The notes below the pieces were generated by a model, which ran no database searches, was not told the DNA's origin, and saw nothing but the letters and a program-made list of their open reading frames with translations. Position numbers and translations under genes: made by a program. A DNA stretch of 41,455 bases from Porphyromonadaceae bacterium UBA7332 (GTDB lineage Bacteria > Bacteroidota > Bacteroidia > Bacteroidales > UBA7332): positions 189,400 through 230,854 of the forward strand of contig DKPO01000031.1 in NCBI GenBank assembly GCA_002471225.1, read 5' to 3'. Shown here in pieces: positions 18,208 through 26,046 of this stretch; the stretch's first letter is position 1, and each line of letters begins with the position of its first letter.

Positions 18208-19119
18208 TCAATCAAAAATTAAATAATACGAAAGGCGTTGTAAATCGTTTTTCGTAAACTCCTCCAAAAGGGAAAGCTCTCGAATTGAAGAAAGCTTTCC
18301 CTTTTTCTTTCTTAATTCAATGATCGCTTTACATTGATAAAAGTTTAAATAGGGATGTTTGCGCATTCGTTCAATTCCATAACGGTTAACAGCTATTTGC
18401 TGTACTTGCGGAGAATCAATCTTGAACCAGGGTTTTAACTGATGGAATAGCGAGTCAGTCATATATTTTATCTCTTTCAGCTGCTCTAACTTTACATATC
18501 CTCCTAACTGTTGGCGATAAAATACGATTTGTTGAGAGAACCCGTCGCCAATCCCCGGTATCTTCTTTAATTCAGCTGTATCAGCCTGATTAAGATCAAT
18601 GACAGTTAATTCTTTATGCTTGATCGAAGGCAATGAATCTCTTCTCAAAAAAACTCTTTTCGCGGGTAGGTATGCTGAGTCTATACGTATATAGGATTTG
18701 ATTTTAGTAAATACCGTTGAATCCATTCCGTAAATACGCGATAAGGTAGTTTCTGAAGTGAATTTGCCTCCTTTTTCTCTATATTTCAGAATATTCCCCG
18801 CAACAAAAGGAGAAATCCCTAACTGTCTGAGCGTAATGGAATCAGCGGTATTCGGATCGAAATATTGATAAATGAGTATAACTGTATCCTTATTCGATTT
18901 TTTCCTGCTGAATTTTGATTGCGGATATTTGTTTTCCCATGTTTTTATCTCTCTTTGCAGTCTGCTATATGCGGTTGTATCGAAAGTTACGGGGATAGGT
19001 GTATTCAGCGATGGGAAAATTCTGTCCAGTTTTAAGAGGATTACAGTAGTACCAATTAAAAGAATGAATATAATGTATCCCAATCGTTCGCGGGAAGTTA
19101 AGCGCGGAAGTTTTTTCAT
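18208..19119 (-). CDS. Membrane-anchored helix-hairpin-helix protein (ComEA-like)
   Basis: 303 residues. A short charged N-terminus is followed by one membrane segment (LGYIIFILLIGTTVILL), then an extracytoplasmic region with repeated helix-hairpin-helix units: LRQLGISPFVAGNILKYREKGG (about residues 102-122), a second ADTAELKKIPGIGDGFSQQIV (about 178-198), and a third degenerate unit near the C-terminus (YLNFYQCKAIIELRKKKG). HhH domains of this layout occur in ComEA-type DNA-binding proteins, so binding of DNA outside the membrane is plausible but unproven. Convergent with the MATE gene, sharing the palindrome TGATCA across the two stops. Confidence 0.82.
   Translation of the reverse strand: MKKLPRLTSRERLGYIIFILLIGTTVILLKLDRIFPSLNTPIPVTFDTTAYSRLQREIKTWENKYPQSKFSRKKSNKDTVILIYQYFDPNTADSITLRQLGISPFVAGNILKYREKGGKFTSETTLSRIYGMDSTVFTKIKSYIRIDSAYLPAKRVFLRRDSLPSIKHKELTVIDLNQADTAELKKIPGIGDGFSQQIVFYRQQLGGYVKLEQLKEIKYMTDSLFHQLKPWFKIDSPQVQQIAVNRYGIERMRKHPYLNFYQCKAIIELRKKKGKLSSIRELSLLEEFTKNDLQRLSYYLIFD
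18266..18306 (+). terminator. Terminator for the MATE unit, inside the opposing HhH gene
   Basis: AAAAGGGAAAGCT (18266-18278) pairs perfectly with AGCTTTCCCTTTT (18293-18305) around a 14-base loop and is followed by TCTTT on the plus strand. It is entirely inside the HhH coding sequence, where it encodes the stretch around KKKGKLSSIRELSLLEE. Confidence 0.7.
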
Positions 19120-19171
19120 GTGAGAATAATATCAGATTAAGATTTTAAATAGCTATGTTGCAAATGAACAA

Positions 19172-19205
19172 AAAAAGGAGTTTCCGGCAATGGAAACTCC
19201 TTTTT
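19172..19205 (-). terminator. Terminator after first NSS transporter
   Basis: AAAAAGGAGTTTCC (19172-19185) pairs with GGAAACTCCTTTTT (19192-19205), loop GGCAAT. On the minus strand it ends in a T run, closing the transporter at 19218. Confidence 0.9.
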
Positions 19206-19217
19206 AATATATTCGAA

Positions 19218-20567
19218 TTAAATAATACCTGCTTGAGATAGAAGAATTAACAATAAACCAATAGGTGCAATGTATTTAAGCACATAATAGTAAACAGCGA
19301 AAAAACTTCTTTTCATTTTTGAACCTTGCTGCATTTCTTCATAAATGATATGCTTATTGACAAACCATCCTACGAATACAGCAATAGCTCCACCTCCGAT
19401 AGGTAATAAAACGTTTGAGGCTGTGAAGTCAATCAGGGAGAAGATGTTTTTATCGAACAACTTCAGATGTGACAAAGCGCCAAACGATAAAGAACACAAA
19501 ATACCTAATGTCCCGCAAATAGCGAATAAAATGGCTAATGCTTTCTTACGGGAGAACTTATGTTCTTCGGCCAGATAAGTAACCACAATCTCACTCATAG
19601 ATATCGTGGATGTCAGGGCTGCAATAGCTAATAACAAAAAGAATGCTATCGCCCAGATTTGTCCGCCTATCATTTGGTTGAATACATTTGGTAAAGCAAT
19701 AAATACAAGGTCGGGACCTTGCGCCGGGCTAATACCGTATGTAAAGACAATCGGGAATATTATTACTCCTGCAATGATAGCAACCATCGTATCCAGTGCG
19801 GCAACAATCATACCTGTTTGTGGTAGATTCGTATCCTTTTTGAAGTAAGATGCATAAGTAATCAACGCCCCCAGGCCGACACTTAAAGAGAAAAATGCTT
19901 GTCCCATTGCATCAAGTATCACTTTCGCATTGATCTTACTGAAATCAGGTTTAAACATAAATGATAAACCTTCTTTCGCCCCGTCAAGAGAGAGTGAATG
20001 TGCAGCTAAAATGATTAGCAAAAGGAAAAGAACAGGCATCAGAATATTCGATACCCTTTCAATTCCGTTTTTGATTCCGCCTAATGTAACTCCCACTGTC
20101 AAACCTAAAAATACAAGTAACCAGATTATTGGTCTGACAGGATCTTGAGAGAACCCTTGGAAAAGCGCCGTTAACTCTGCTGTATTTTTCCCCTCTAAAC
20201 CTCCGGTTAACGCTTGCCAGAAATATTCGGCAGTCCAACCGGCCACAACAGAGTAAAAGCTTAATATAAGAATCGGACAGATCAGACAAAGTACGCCAAA
20301 AAATTGCCAGCCTTTTTGGTTTGACAATGATCGGAAAGCACCTTTTGGATTTTGTCCGGTTTTTCTTCCCATGAAAAACTCAGATAGCAGGATCGGTAAT
20401 CCCAGAAACAGGACACAAACCAGATATACGAGGATAAATGCACCCCCACCGTTAACTCCTGCTGTGTATGGAAACTTCCAGATGTTTCCTAATCCGACTG
20501 CAGCACCTACTGTGGCTGCAATCACTCCTATTTTAGTAGTAAAGCTACCTCTTTCTATATTGCTCAT
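19218..20567 (-). CDS. Sodium-dependent transporter, NSS/SNF family (copy 1)
   Basis: A 449-residue inner-membrane symporter of the LeuT-fold neurotransmitter:sodium symporter family, which imports amino acids or related compounds with sodium. The signature AAVGLGNIWKFPYTAGVNGGG in the first membrane segment carries the substrate and Na+ binding backbone. About 11-12 hydrophobic segments follow. It is closely related over its whole length to the neighbouring gene at 20623, so the two arose by tandem duplication. Only 55 bases separate them, but a -7 box (20591-20598, minus) suggests this copy has its own promoter. Substrate not predictable. Confidence 0.93.
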   Translation of the reverse strand: MSNIERGSFTTKIGVIAATVGAAVGLGNIWKFPYTAGVNGGGAFILVYLVCVLFLGLPILLSEFFMGRKTGQNPKGAFRSLSNQKGWQFFGVLCLICPILILSFYSVVAGWTAEYFWQALTGGLEGKNTAELTALFQGFSQDPVRPIIWLLVFLGLTVGVTLGGIKNGIERVSNILMPVLFLLLIILAAHSLSLDGAKEGLSFMFKPDFSKINAKVILDAMGQAFFSLSVGLGALITYASYFKKDTNLPQTGMIVAALDTMVAIIAGVIIFPIVFTYGISPAQGPDLVFIALPNVFNQMIGGQIWAIAFFLLLAIAALTSTISMSEIVVTYLAEEHKFSRKKALAILFAICGTLGILCSLSFGALSHLKLFDKNIFSLIDFTASNVLLPIGGGAIAVFVGWFVNKHIIYEEMQQGSKMKRSFFAVYYYVLKYIAPIGLLLILLSQAGII

Positions 20568-20590
20568 ATTTTAGTTTACGAAATTTGGAA

Positions 20591-20598
20591 CAAAAGTA
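20591..20598 (-). promoter_or_regulatory. -7 box upstream of NSS copy 1
   Basis: On the minus strand the box reads TACTTTTG (TAnnTTTG), 23 bases before the ATG at 20567, inside the 55-base gap between the two transporters. Confidence 0.5.
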
Positions 20599-20622
20599 GA
20601 AGGATAATTTGGGTTTAAAAAG

Positions 20623-21972
20623 TTAAATAACACCCAGTTGAGTTAATAATACGACGATAATTCCAACCGGGGCGATATATCTTAACGCAAACATATATGC
20701 ATTAAACATAATTGCGCCGAATTTTCCTCCTGTAGATAATTCTTCATGAACAACTTTCTTAGGCATTTTCCAGCCAACGAAGATCGCAATAAAGAAACCT
20801 GCTATTGGCAATAATAGGTTTGATGCGACATATTCGATTAACGTAAAAGCATTCTTACCCATAAATGTATAGGATGAGAAAGCGCCTAATGATAGTGAAC
20901 TGATAACACCGATAACACCACATACAGCCATTAATGCCAATACCGCTTTTTTACGTGATATCTTGTATTCTTCAACAAGGAAAGTTACAATAACTTCACT
21001 CAGTGAAATTGTAGATGTCAAAGCAGCAACAGCTAATAACAAGAAGAACATTGTTGACCAGAATTGTCCTGCCACCATCTGATTAAATACACTCGGTAAT
21101 GTGATAAATACCAATTCAGGACCTTGTCCCGGATTAATGCCGAAAGTAAATACTGCCGGGAAAATAATAATACCTGCCAATAAAGCGACACCCGTATCCA
21201 GAATAGAAATGATCACACCGGTTTGAGGCATATTTGTTTCTTTCTTGAAGTAAGATGCATAAGTAATAGAAATACCTAAACCAATACTTAAAGAGAAGAA
21301 AGCCTGACCTAATGCTTCAAGAACTACTCCTGCCGTAACTTTTGAAAAATCCGGATAGAAAAGGAATTTCAAACCGTCAGCTGCACCATCTAAAGTTAAT
21401 GATTTAATACCCAGAATGATTAATAAAGCGAATAGAACAGGCATCAAAATATTGGATACTCTTTCAATCCCTTTTTGAACACCACCTAATGATACGGCAA
21501 TAGTCATTCCTAAGAATACAAATAACCAAATGATCGGACGGAGCGGATCTTGTGAAAACTGAGTGAATATAGCGCCTAATTCTTCTGCATTTTTGCCAAC
21601 CAGATCACCACTGATGGATTGTAAAAAATATTCAGCAGTCCATCCTGCAACAACCGAGTAAAATCCTAACACCATAGTCGGGCTGATCAGACATAAAACA
21701 CCGACCCATTGCCATTTCTTATTTGAACTTAATTTTCGGAAAGCTCCTTTTGGATTTTGACCTGTATTACGGCCTAAGAATAATTCAGATAGAAGAAGAG
21801 GAAGACCGACAAGCAAAACACAGAGCAAATAGACGACTAAGAAAGCACCTCCTCCATTAACACCTGCTGTGTATGGAAATCTCCAAATGTTTCCTAATCC
21901 GACTGCTGCTCCTACAGTTGCTGCAATCACACCTAGTTTTGTTGTAAAACTTGCTCTTTCTGTTGTACTCAT
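20623..21972 (-). CDS. Sodium-dependent transporter, NSS/SNF family (copy 2)
   Basis: A 449-residue paralogue of the preceding gene, exactly the same length, with the same AAVGLGNIWRFPYTAGVNGGG signature and collinear membrane segments. Well over half of aligned positions agree by eye; differences concentrate in membrane segments and the cytosolic tail (EELSTGGKFG against EEMQQGSKMK), which suggests a shift in substrate or kinetics. First gene of the tandem pair in transcription order, preceded by a -7 box at 22019-22026. No terminator is seen between the copies, so read-through into copy 1 is possible. Confidence 0.93.
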   Translation of the reverse strand: MSTTERASFTTKLGVIAATVGAAVGLGNIWRFPYTAGVNGGGAFLVVYLLCVLLVGLPLLLSELFLGRNTGQNPKGAFRKLSSNKKWQWVGVLCLISPTMVLGFYSVVAGWTAEYFLQSISGDLVGKNAEELGAIFTQFSQDPLRPIIWLFVFLGMTIAVSLGGVQKGIERVSNILMPVLFALLIILGIKSLTLDGAADGLKFLFYPDFSKVTAGVVLEALGQAFFSLSIGLGISITYASYFKKETNMPQTGVIISILDTGVALLAGIIIFPAVFTFGINPGQGPELVFITLPSVFNQMVAGQFWSTMFFLLLAVAALTSTISLSEVIVTFLVEEYKISRKKAVLALMAVCGVIGVISSLSLGAFSSYTFMGKNAFTLIEYVASNLLLPIAGFFIAIFVGWKMPKKVVHEELSTGGKFGAIMFNAYMFALRYIAPVGIIVVLLTQLGVI

Positions 21973-22018
21973 AAATTTTATGTATGTTGATAAAATTACT
22001 ATTCAGGTTTAGTTATTG

Positions 22019-22026
22019 CAAATATA
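22019..22026 (-). promoter_or_regulatory. -7 box upstream of NSS copy 2
   Basis: Reads TATATTTG on the minus strand, 46 bases before the ATG at 21972. Confidence 0.5.
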
Positions 22027-22236
22027 AAGAATAATACCCTGTTTTCCTATCAATTTATAAGCGCTGTATGGCTAAAATATGATTAATTAATAGTTTTTCG
22101 CAAGTATAGTACTGACCTATAGACGTATAAAAATTTTCAATTTGACACGAGTATTTATTTTTATTTAGTTTGCATTGTCAAATCATTAAAGCAGACACAT
22201 AATTAGATTAAAGAACCCATATAATACGTTATAGTT

Positions 22237-22818
22237 ATGAATACAAAATCAATTAGAGGAACAAAAACTGAACAGAATTTATTAAAGTCATTTGCCGGAG
22301 AATCACAGGCAAGAACTCGTTACACTTACTTTGCATCGGTTGCAAAAAAAGAAGGTTATGAGCAAATTGCAGCTATTTTCATGGAAACTGCAGAGCAGGA
22401 AAAAGAACACGCAAAACGTTTCTTTAAATTCTTAGAAGGAGGAATGGTTGAAATTACAGCTTCATATCCTGCAGGAATGATCGGCACAACTGCTGAAAAT
22501 CTTGAAGAAGCAGCTAACGGTGAAAATGAAGAATGGAGCGATCTATATCCTGAATTTGCAAAAATCGCTGAAGAAGAAGGGTTCCCGCAAATAGCGGTTG
22601 CTTTCAAAATGATTGCAAAAGTAGAAGCTGAACACGAAGCTCGCTACCGCACTCTTTTGGAAAGAGTAAAAGCAGAAAAAGTATTCGAACGTGAAGATGC
22701 AATCGAATGGCAATGTCGTAATTGTGGTTATGTACATACAGGTAAAAAAGCTCCTGAAAAATGTCCGGCATGTGTACATCCGCAAGCTTACTTTGAACCG
22801 AAGAAAAATAACTATTAA
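22237..22818 (+). CDS. rbr: Rubrerythrin
   Basis: A cytosolic non-haem iron peroxidase that reduces hydrogen peroxide in anaerobes, 193 residues (normal length). The N-terminal ferritin-like four-helix domain carries the diiron ligands: E22 in AGESQAR, EKEH at 55-58, and a second pair in KVEAEHEARY. The C-terminal rubredoxin domain has its four iron-binding cysteines at C160/C163 (CRNCGY) and C176/C179 (CPAC). Transcribed alone, 264 bases downstream of the divergent transporter start, with a strong terminator after it. Fits an anaerobic organism that meets transient oxygen. Confidence 0.97.
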   Translation: MNTKSIRGTKTEQNLLKSFAGESQARTRYTYFASVAKKEGYEQIAAIFMETAEQEKEHAKRFFKFLEGGMVEITASYPAGMIGTTAENLEEAANGENEEWSDLYPEFAKIAEEEGFPQIAVAFKMIAKVEAEHEARYRTLLERVKAEKVFEREDAIEWQCRNCGYVHTGKKAPEKCPACVHPQAYFEPKKNNY

Positions 22819-22823
22819 TAAAC

Positions 22824-22864
22824 AAGAAACCTCCGTTCCTGAAAGAACGGAGGTTTCTTATTTT
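22824..22864. terminator. Bidirectional terminator between rubrerythrin and nadE
   Basis: AAGAAACCTCCGTTC (22824-22838) pairs perfectly with GAACGGAGGTTTCTT (22845-22859), loop CTGAAA, then ATTTTT on the plus side and an A/T-rich start on the minus side. Confidence 0.9.
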
Positions 22865-22886
22865 TATCAGTACGATTCAGTTTTCT

Positions 22887-23705
22887 TTATTGCTGAAGAG
22901 GATCGCTGTCTCCGAAAATTTCTTCACGGGTGATAAATACCGGATTTACTCTTTTAAATGCAGACGCTTTATGTCTGGCGATGACTTTCGGATTAATAGA
23001 ATTGCTTCCATCTTTCATATAAGCCCAAAGAGCAGCATCTACTTCATCGTAATGCTTAGCACCTAATTGTTCTACGTCGCTTGACGTAATGCCTAATCCA
23101 TCAGTCGGGACACAATCAATACAAGCCTGCAAAGCAGCTTTCTGCTTCTCGTCTGTTAAAGTGGAACAAATATATTTGGAAACATGATATACTTCTGTTT
23201 TCCAAAGCCCGAATAATGGATCAAAATCTCCTACATCTCCATGTAATGTCCAGAAACCTAACTGCCATTCCGTCTGATTATCGGTACTGATAACCATTCC
23301 GCGATGTTTTTGTGCAAGATTATATAAGTAGATCATTCTCAATCTGGCTTTAATGTTACCTACGCGTAAACGGTAATCTTTACTTGTCGTATCTTCTTCG
23401 TACGGTAACTCTTCGATTGTATCCAGAGTTGTATGATAAAGTTGCGTTAAATCTATTTCTTTGAAATCATGACAAAAAGCAGTCCCTATATCATTTGAAC
23501 GTTGTCGTTCCTCGTTGGTATTTGTTTCGATAGTGATACTTCTGCCGATTAACTTAATACCTAACTCATCACAAATCGGACGAAGCAGAACCGTAGTCAA
23601 TGCAGAATCTATACCTCCTGATTCTCCGATAATCAATGCTTTTAATCCGGCATTTTTCACATAATCATGTGTAATCTGGCGAATTCTTTCTACAACTTTT
23701 TTCAT
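22887..23705 (-). CDS. nadE: NAD synthase, NadE type
   Basis: Amidates deamido-NAD to NAD in the last step of NAD synthesis. 272 residues, the size of the stand-alone synthetase, with no glutaminase domain, so ammonia is the probable nitrogen source. The PP-loop SGGIDS is at residues 29-34 and binds ATP phosphates; STDNQTEWQLGFWTLHGD and PLFGLWKTEVY correspond to the conserved substrate-binding core, though with W/Q substitutions compared with the usual TGNKSE/GY pattern. Last gene of a folP-cdaA-nadE run, 14 bases after cdaA. Confidence 0.85.
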   Translation of the reverse strand: MKKVVERIRQITHDYVKNAGLKALIIGESGGIDSALTTVLLRPICDELGIKLIGRSITIETNTNEERQRSNDIGTAFCHDFKEIDLTQLYHTTLDTIEELPYEEDTTSKDYRLRVGNIKARLRMIYLYNLAQKHRGMVISTDNQTEWQLGFWTLHGDVGDFDPLFGLWKTEVYHVSKYICSTLTDEKQKAALQACIDCVPTDGLGITSSDVEQLGAKHYDEVDAALWAYMKDGSNSINPKVIARHKASAFKRVNPVFITREEIFGDSDPLQQ

Positions 23706-23719
23706 CTTAATAGGATCTA

Positions 23720-24475
23720 TTATGTACTCAATAAACTTTCTAACTCTTCCGGGGTAATATTCTTCTTCAGTTCTCCCCGATAAGCATAGGAGATTTTACC
23801 TCTCTCTTCAGAAACTATAATTGCTTTAGCATCGGTTTCCTGAGTAATCCCCAGCGCTGCTCTGTGTCTTAATCCCATTTCTTTCGGAAGAGACTGTGAA
23901 TGCGATACGGGAAGGATACATCCGGCAGCAGAAATTCTGTTGTCCGTGATGATTACCGCACCATCGTGCAGCGGACTATTTTTAAAAAATATATTCTCGA
24001 TTAAGCGTGTGCTGATAACCCCGTCTATACTTTCACCAGTGCTTCTGAAACTTTGCAGGCTGACGTTTTGCTCTATAACGATTAAAGCACCGCATTTGTG
24101 TTTGGCCATATTGCGACAGGCAATCACAATCGGCATAAAAGAGCGAGCTTCGGCATCTTCTTTGCTCGGTCTTAACAGACTGAAAATATAACGCCATCTT
24201 TTATGAGATCCCAGCGTCAGTAAAAATCGTCTTATTTCCTCCTGAAAAAGCACGACAAGAGCTACCCCTCCCACACTGATAAACTTATCCATAATATTAC
24301 CGATAAGTCTCATCTGCAAGATGTGGCTAACCAAAATCCAGACTCCCGTAATGGCTAATAAGCCAATAAAGATACTGAGAGATCCGGACGACTTCATCAT
24401 TCGATAGCTATAGTACAATAAAAAAGCTACCAGTATGATGTCTATAACATCTTTAATACCAAAGAATTCAAACAT
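23720..24475 (-). CDS. cdaA: Diadenylate cyclase CdaA
   Basis: Makes the second messenger cyclic di-AMP from two ATP. 251 residues: three N-terminal hydrophobic segments (about 10-75) place it in the inner membrane, followed by the cytosolic DisA_N cyclase domain. The catalytic motifs are intact: DGA at residues 171-173 (LHDGAVIITDNR) and RHR at 203-205 (GLRHRAALG). This is the CdaA/DacA layout. It lies 10 bases after folP and 14 before nadE on the same strand. The linkage with folP is, to my knowledge, common in Bacteroidota. Confidence 0.95.
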   Translation of the reverse strand: MFEFFGIKDVIDIILVAFLLYYSYRMMKSSGSLSIFIGLLAITGVWILVSHILQMRLIGNIMDKFISVGGVALVVLFQEEIRRFLLTLGSHKRWRYIFSLLRPSKEDAEARSFMPIVIACRNMAKHKCGALIVIEQNVSLQSFRSTGESIDGVISTRLIENIFFKNSPLHDGAVIITDNRISAAGCILPVSHSQSLPKEMGLRHRAALGITQETDAKAIIVSEERGKISYAYRGELKKNITPEELESLLST

Positions 24476-24485
24476 ATATCAGTTA

Positions 24486-25325
24486 TTAGTAGCGTTTGAT
24501 CATTTCTGTTATTTCTACGCATTGAACAGCCTCTTTCACGTCATGTACACGCAGAATATCAGCACCTTTACGCAGTGCGACTGTATGAATGACACTCGTT
24601 CCGTTCAATGCCTCTTCTGGTTTTATGCCCAGTAGTTTGTAAATCATTGATTTACGTGAAACGCCAACCAGAATCGGATGTTCAAAGATACTGAAATGCT
24701 CAAGTTTAGCGAGCAACTCATAGTTCTGTTCCAAAGTTTTACTGAATCCGAAACCCGGATCGATGATAATATCATTTACTCCTAACTCTCTTAATTGTTC
24801 GATTTTCCCGGAGAAATACAGAGCAATATCCTGAAAAAGGTCATTATAATCGCAGTGTTGCTGCTTGGTCTGTGGGGTACCCTTCATATGCATCATAATA
24901 TAGGGCACTTTAAGCTCTCCTATGGTTGCGAACATAGAGCGATCCATTTCTCCTCCCGATATATCATTGATCATATTGACTCCATATTCTTCAACCGCTC
25001 TTTTTGCAATTTCTGAACGAAATGTATCTACCGAAGTGATAACGTCAGGATATTGATCCCGTAGAATCCGAAGCGCAGTTTCCAGGCGTCTCCACTCCTC
25101 TTTTGTATCTATATGCTGAGCATCAGGACGAGATGAATAGGCACCGATATCTATGATTGATCCGCCTTCATCAATGATCTGTTTTATGCGGTTTTCGATC
25201 AGATTTTCTGTCATACAACGGCTCCCCTCAAAAAATGAGTCAGGGGTTGCATTCAGGATACCCATAACCAGTGGTTTCCCGGTAGTTATCAGTTGATTAC
25301 CTGTGTTTATATTATAGGATGACAT
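24486..25325 (-). CDS. folP: Dihydropteroate synthase
   Basis: Joins p-aminobenzoate to the pterin diphosphate in folate synthesis; target of sulfonamides. 279 residues, normal length. Both family signatures are present: MGILNATPDSFFEGSR at residues 21-36 and DIGAYSSRPDA around 58-68; later SVDTFR, NDISGGE, DPGFGFSKT and GVSRKSM mark the TIM-barrel active site. First gene of the folP-cdaA-nadE operon, with a long leader if transcription starts at the -7 box at 25437-25444. Confidence 0.97.
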   Translation of the reverse strand: MSSYNINTGNQLITTGKPLVMGILNATPDSFFEGSRCMTENLIENRIKQIIDEGGSIIDIGAYSSRPDAQHIDTKEEWRRLETALRILRDQYPDVITSVDTFRSEIAKRAVEEYGVNMINDISGGEMDRSMFATIGELKVPYIMMHMKGTPQTKQQHCDYNDLFQDIALYFSGKIEQLRELGVNDIIIDPGFGFSKTLEQNYELLAKLEHFSIFEHPILVGVSRKSMIYKLLGIKPEEALNGTSVIHTVALRKGADILRVHDVKEAVQCVEITEMIKRY

Positions 25326-25436
25326 AGCTTTATGAATTAAGTGTAGTTATTTATCTTTAGAAATATTCATTTATCTAATCACTATCTCTATGAAATATGA
25401 TTCATTTGATTATGAAACACTTGTAAAGCATAAGTA

Positions 25437-25444
25437 CAAATGTA
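25437..25444 (-). promoter_or_regulatory. -7 box upstream of folP operon
   Basis: Reads TACATTTG on the minus strand, about 110 bases before the folP start; would leave a leader of about 100 bases. Confidence 0.4.
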
Positions 25445-25497
25445 AAACAAATAAAACTTTTTTATATGCAAAATACTTTGCAATTTGAAAACTTACT

Positions 25498-25505
25498 TAT
25501 CTTTG
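25498..25505 (+). promoter_or_regulatory. -7 box upstream of Lrp/AsnC gene
   Basis: TATCTTTG fits TAnnTTTG, 30 bases before the ATG; TTTG at 25477-25480 is 17 bases upstream, close to the expected -33 distance. Confidence 0.55.
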
Positions 25506-25534
25506 TGATATAGAAAAACAAAATTCCTACTTTT

Positions 25535-25993
25535 ATGGAGAAAATAGACCAACTCGACAAAAAAATTTTAAAGATTATCTCTCAAAATGCACGTATCCCG
25601 TTTAAGGATGTTGCTGCAGAATGCGGTGTTTCTCGCGCAGCGATTCACCAACGCGTTCAAAGAATGATCGATATGAATGTGATAGTAGGATCCGGCTACT
25701 TTGTTAACCCTAAAGTCTTAGGCTATAAAACTTGTACTTATGTTGGTGTACGTCTTGAAAAAGGATCTCTTTACAAAGACGTAGTACCCGAGTTAAGCAA
25801 GATTCCAGAAGTGGTAGAATGCCACTTTACAACGGGTCCTTATACAATCATGGTAAAACTATATGCTAAAGATAATGAAGATCTGATGGATCTGATCAAT
25901 GGCAAAATCCAAGAGATCAAAGGTGTAAAAGCTACTGAAACTCTTATCTCTCTTGATCAAAGCATCAAAAGAGAAGTTGTAATCCAGGATTAA
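25535..25993 (+). CDS. Lrp/AsnC family transcriptional regulator
   Basis: 152 residues, full family length. An N-terminal winged helix-turn-helix (LDKKILKIISQNARIPFKDVAAECGVSRAAIHQRVQRM, residues about 6-43) is followed by an alpha/beta RAM domain (about 65-150) that binds amino acids and oligomerises. Neighbours do not reveal its target; metY lies 2.4 kb away and is one candidate for an amino-acid-responsive regulator, but that is speculation. Monocistronic; its terminator overlaps the end of ribF on the other strand. Confidence 0.93.
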   Translation: MEKIDQLDKKILKIISQNARIPFKDVAAECGVSRAAIHQRVQRMIDMNVIVGSGYFVNPKVLGYKTCTYVGVRLEKGSLYKDVVPELSKIPEVVECHFTTGPYTIMVKLYAKDNEDLMDLINGKIQEIKGVKATETLISLDQSIKREVVIQD

Positions 25994-26003
25994 CACAAAA
26001 TAT

Positions 26004-26046
26004 AAAAAACTGCAAGAGGACCTGTTAGTTCTCTTGCAGTTTTTTT
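26004..26046. terminator. Terminator shared by lrp and ribF ends
   Basis: AAAAAACTGCAAGAG (26004-26018) pairs with CTCTTGCAGTTTTTT (26031-26045). The right arm is also the last codons of ribF (KLQEN), whose stop is at 26025-26027 in the loop. T-rich on the plus strand after the hairpin. Confidence 0.85.

Noticed and set aside
19345..20574. Several plus-strand open frames opposite the first NSS transporter
   Set aside because: They are antisense to a clear transporter gene, have proline- and basic-rich composition typical of reverse frames, and no start context.
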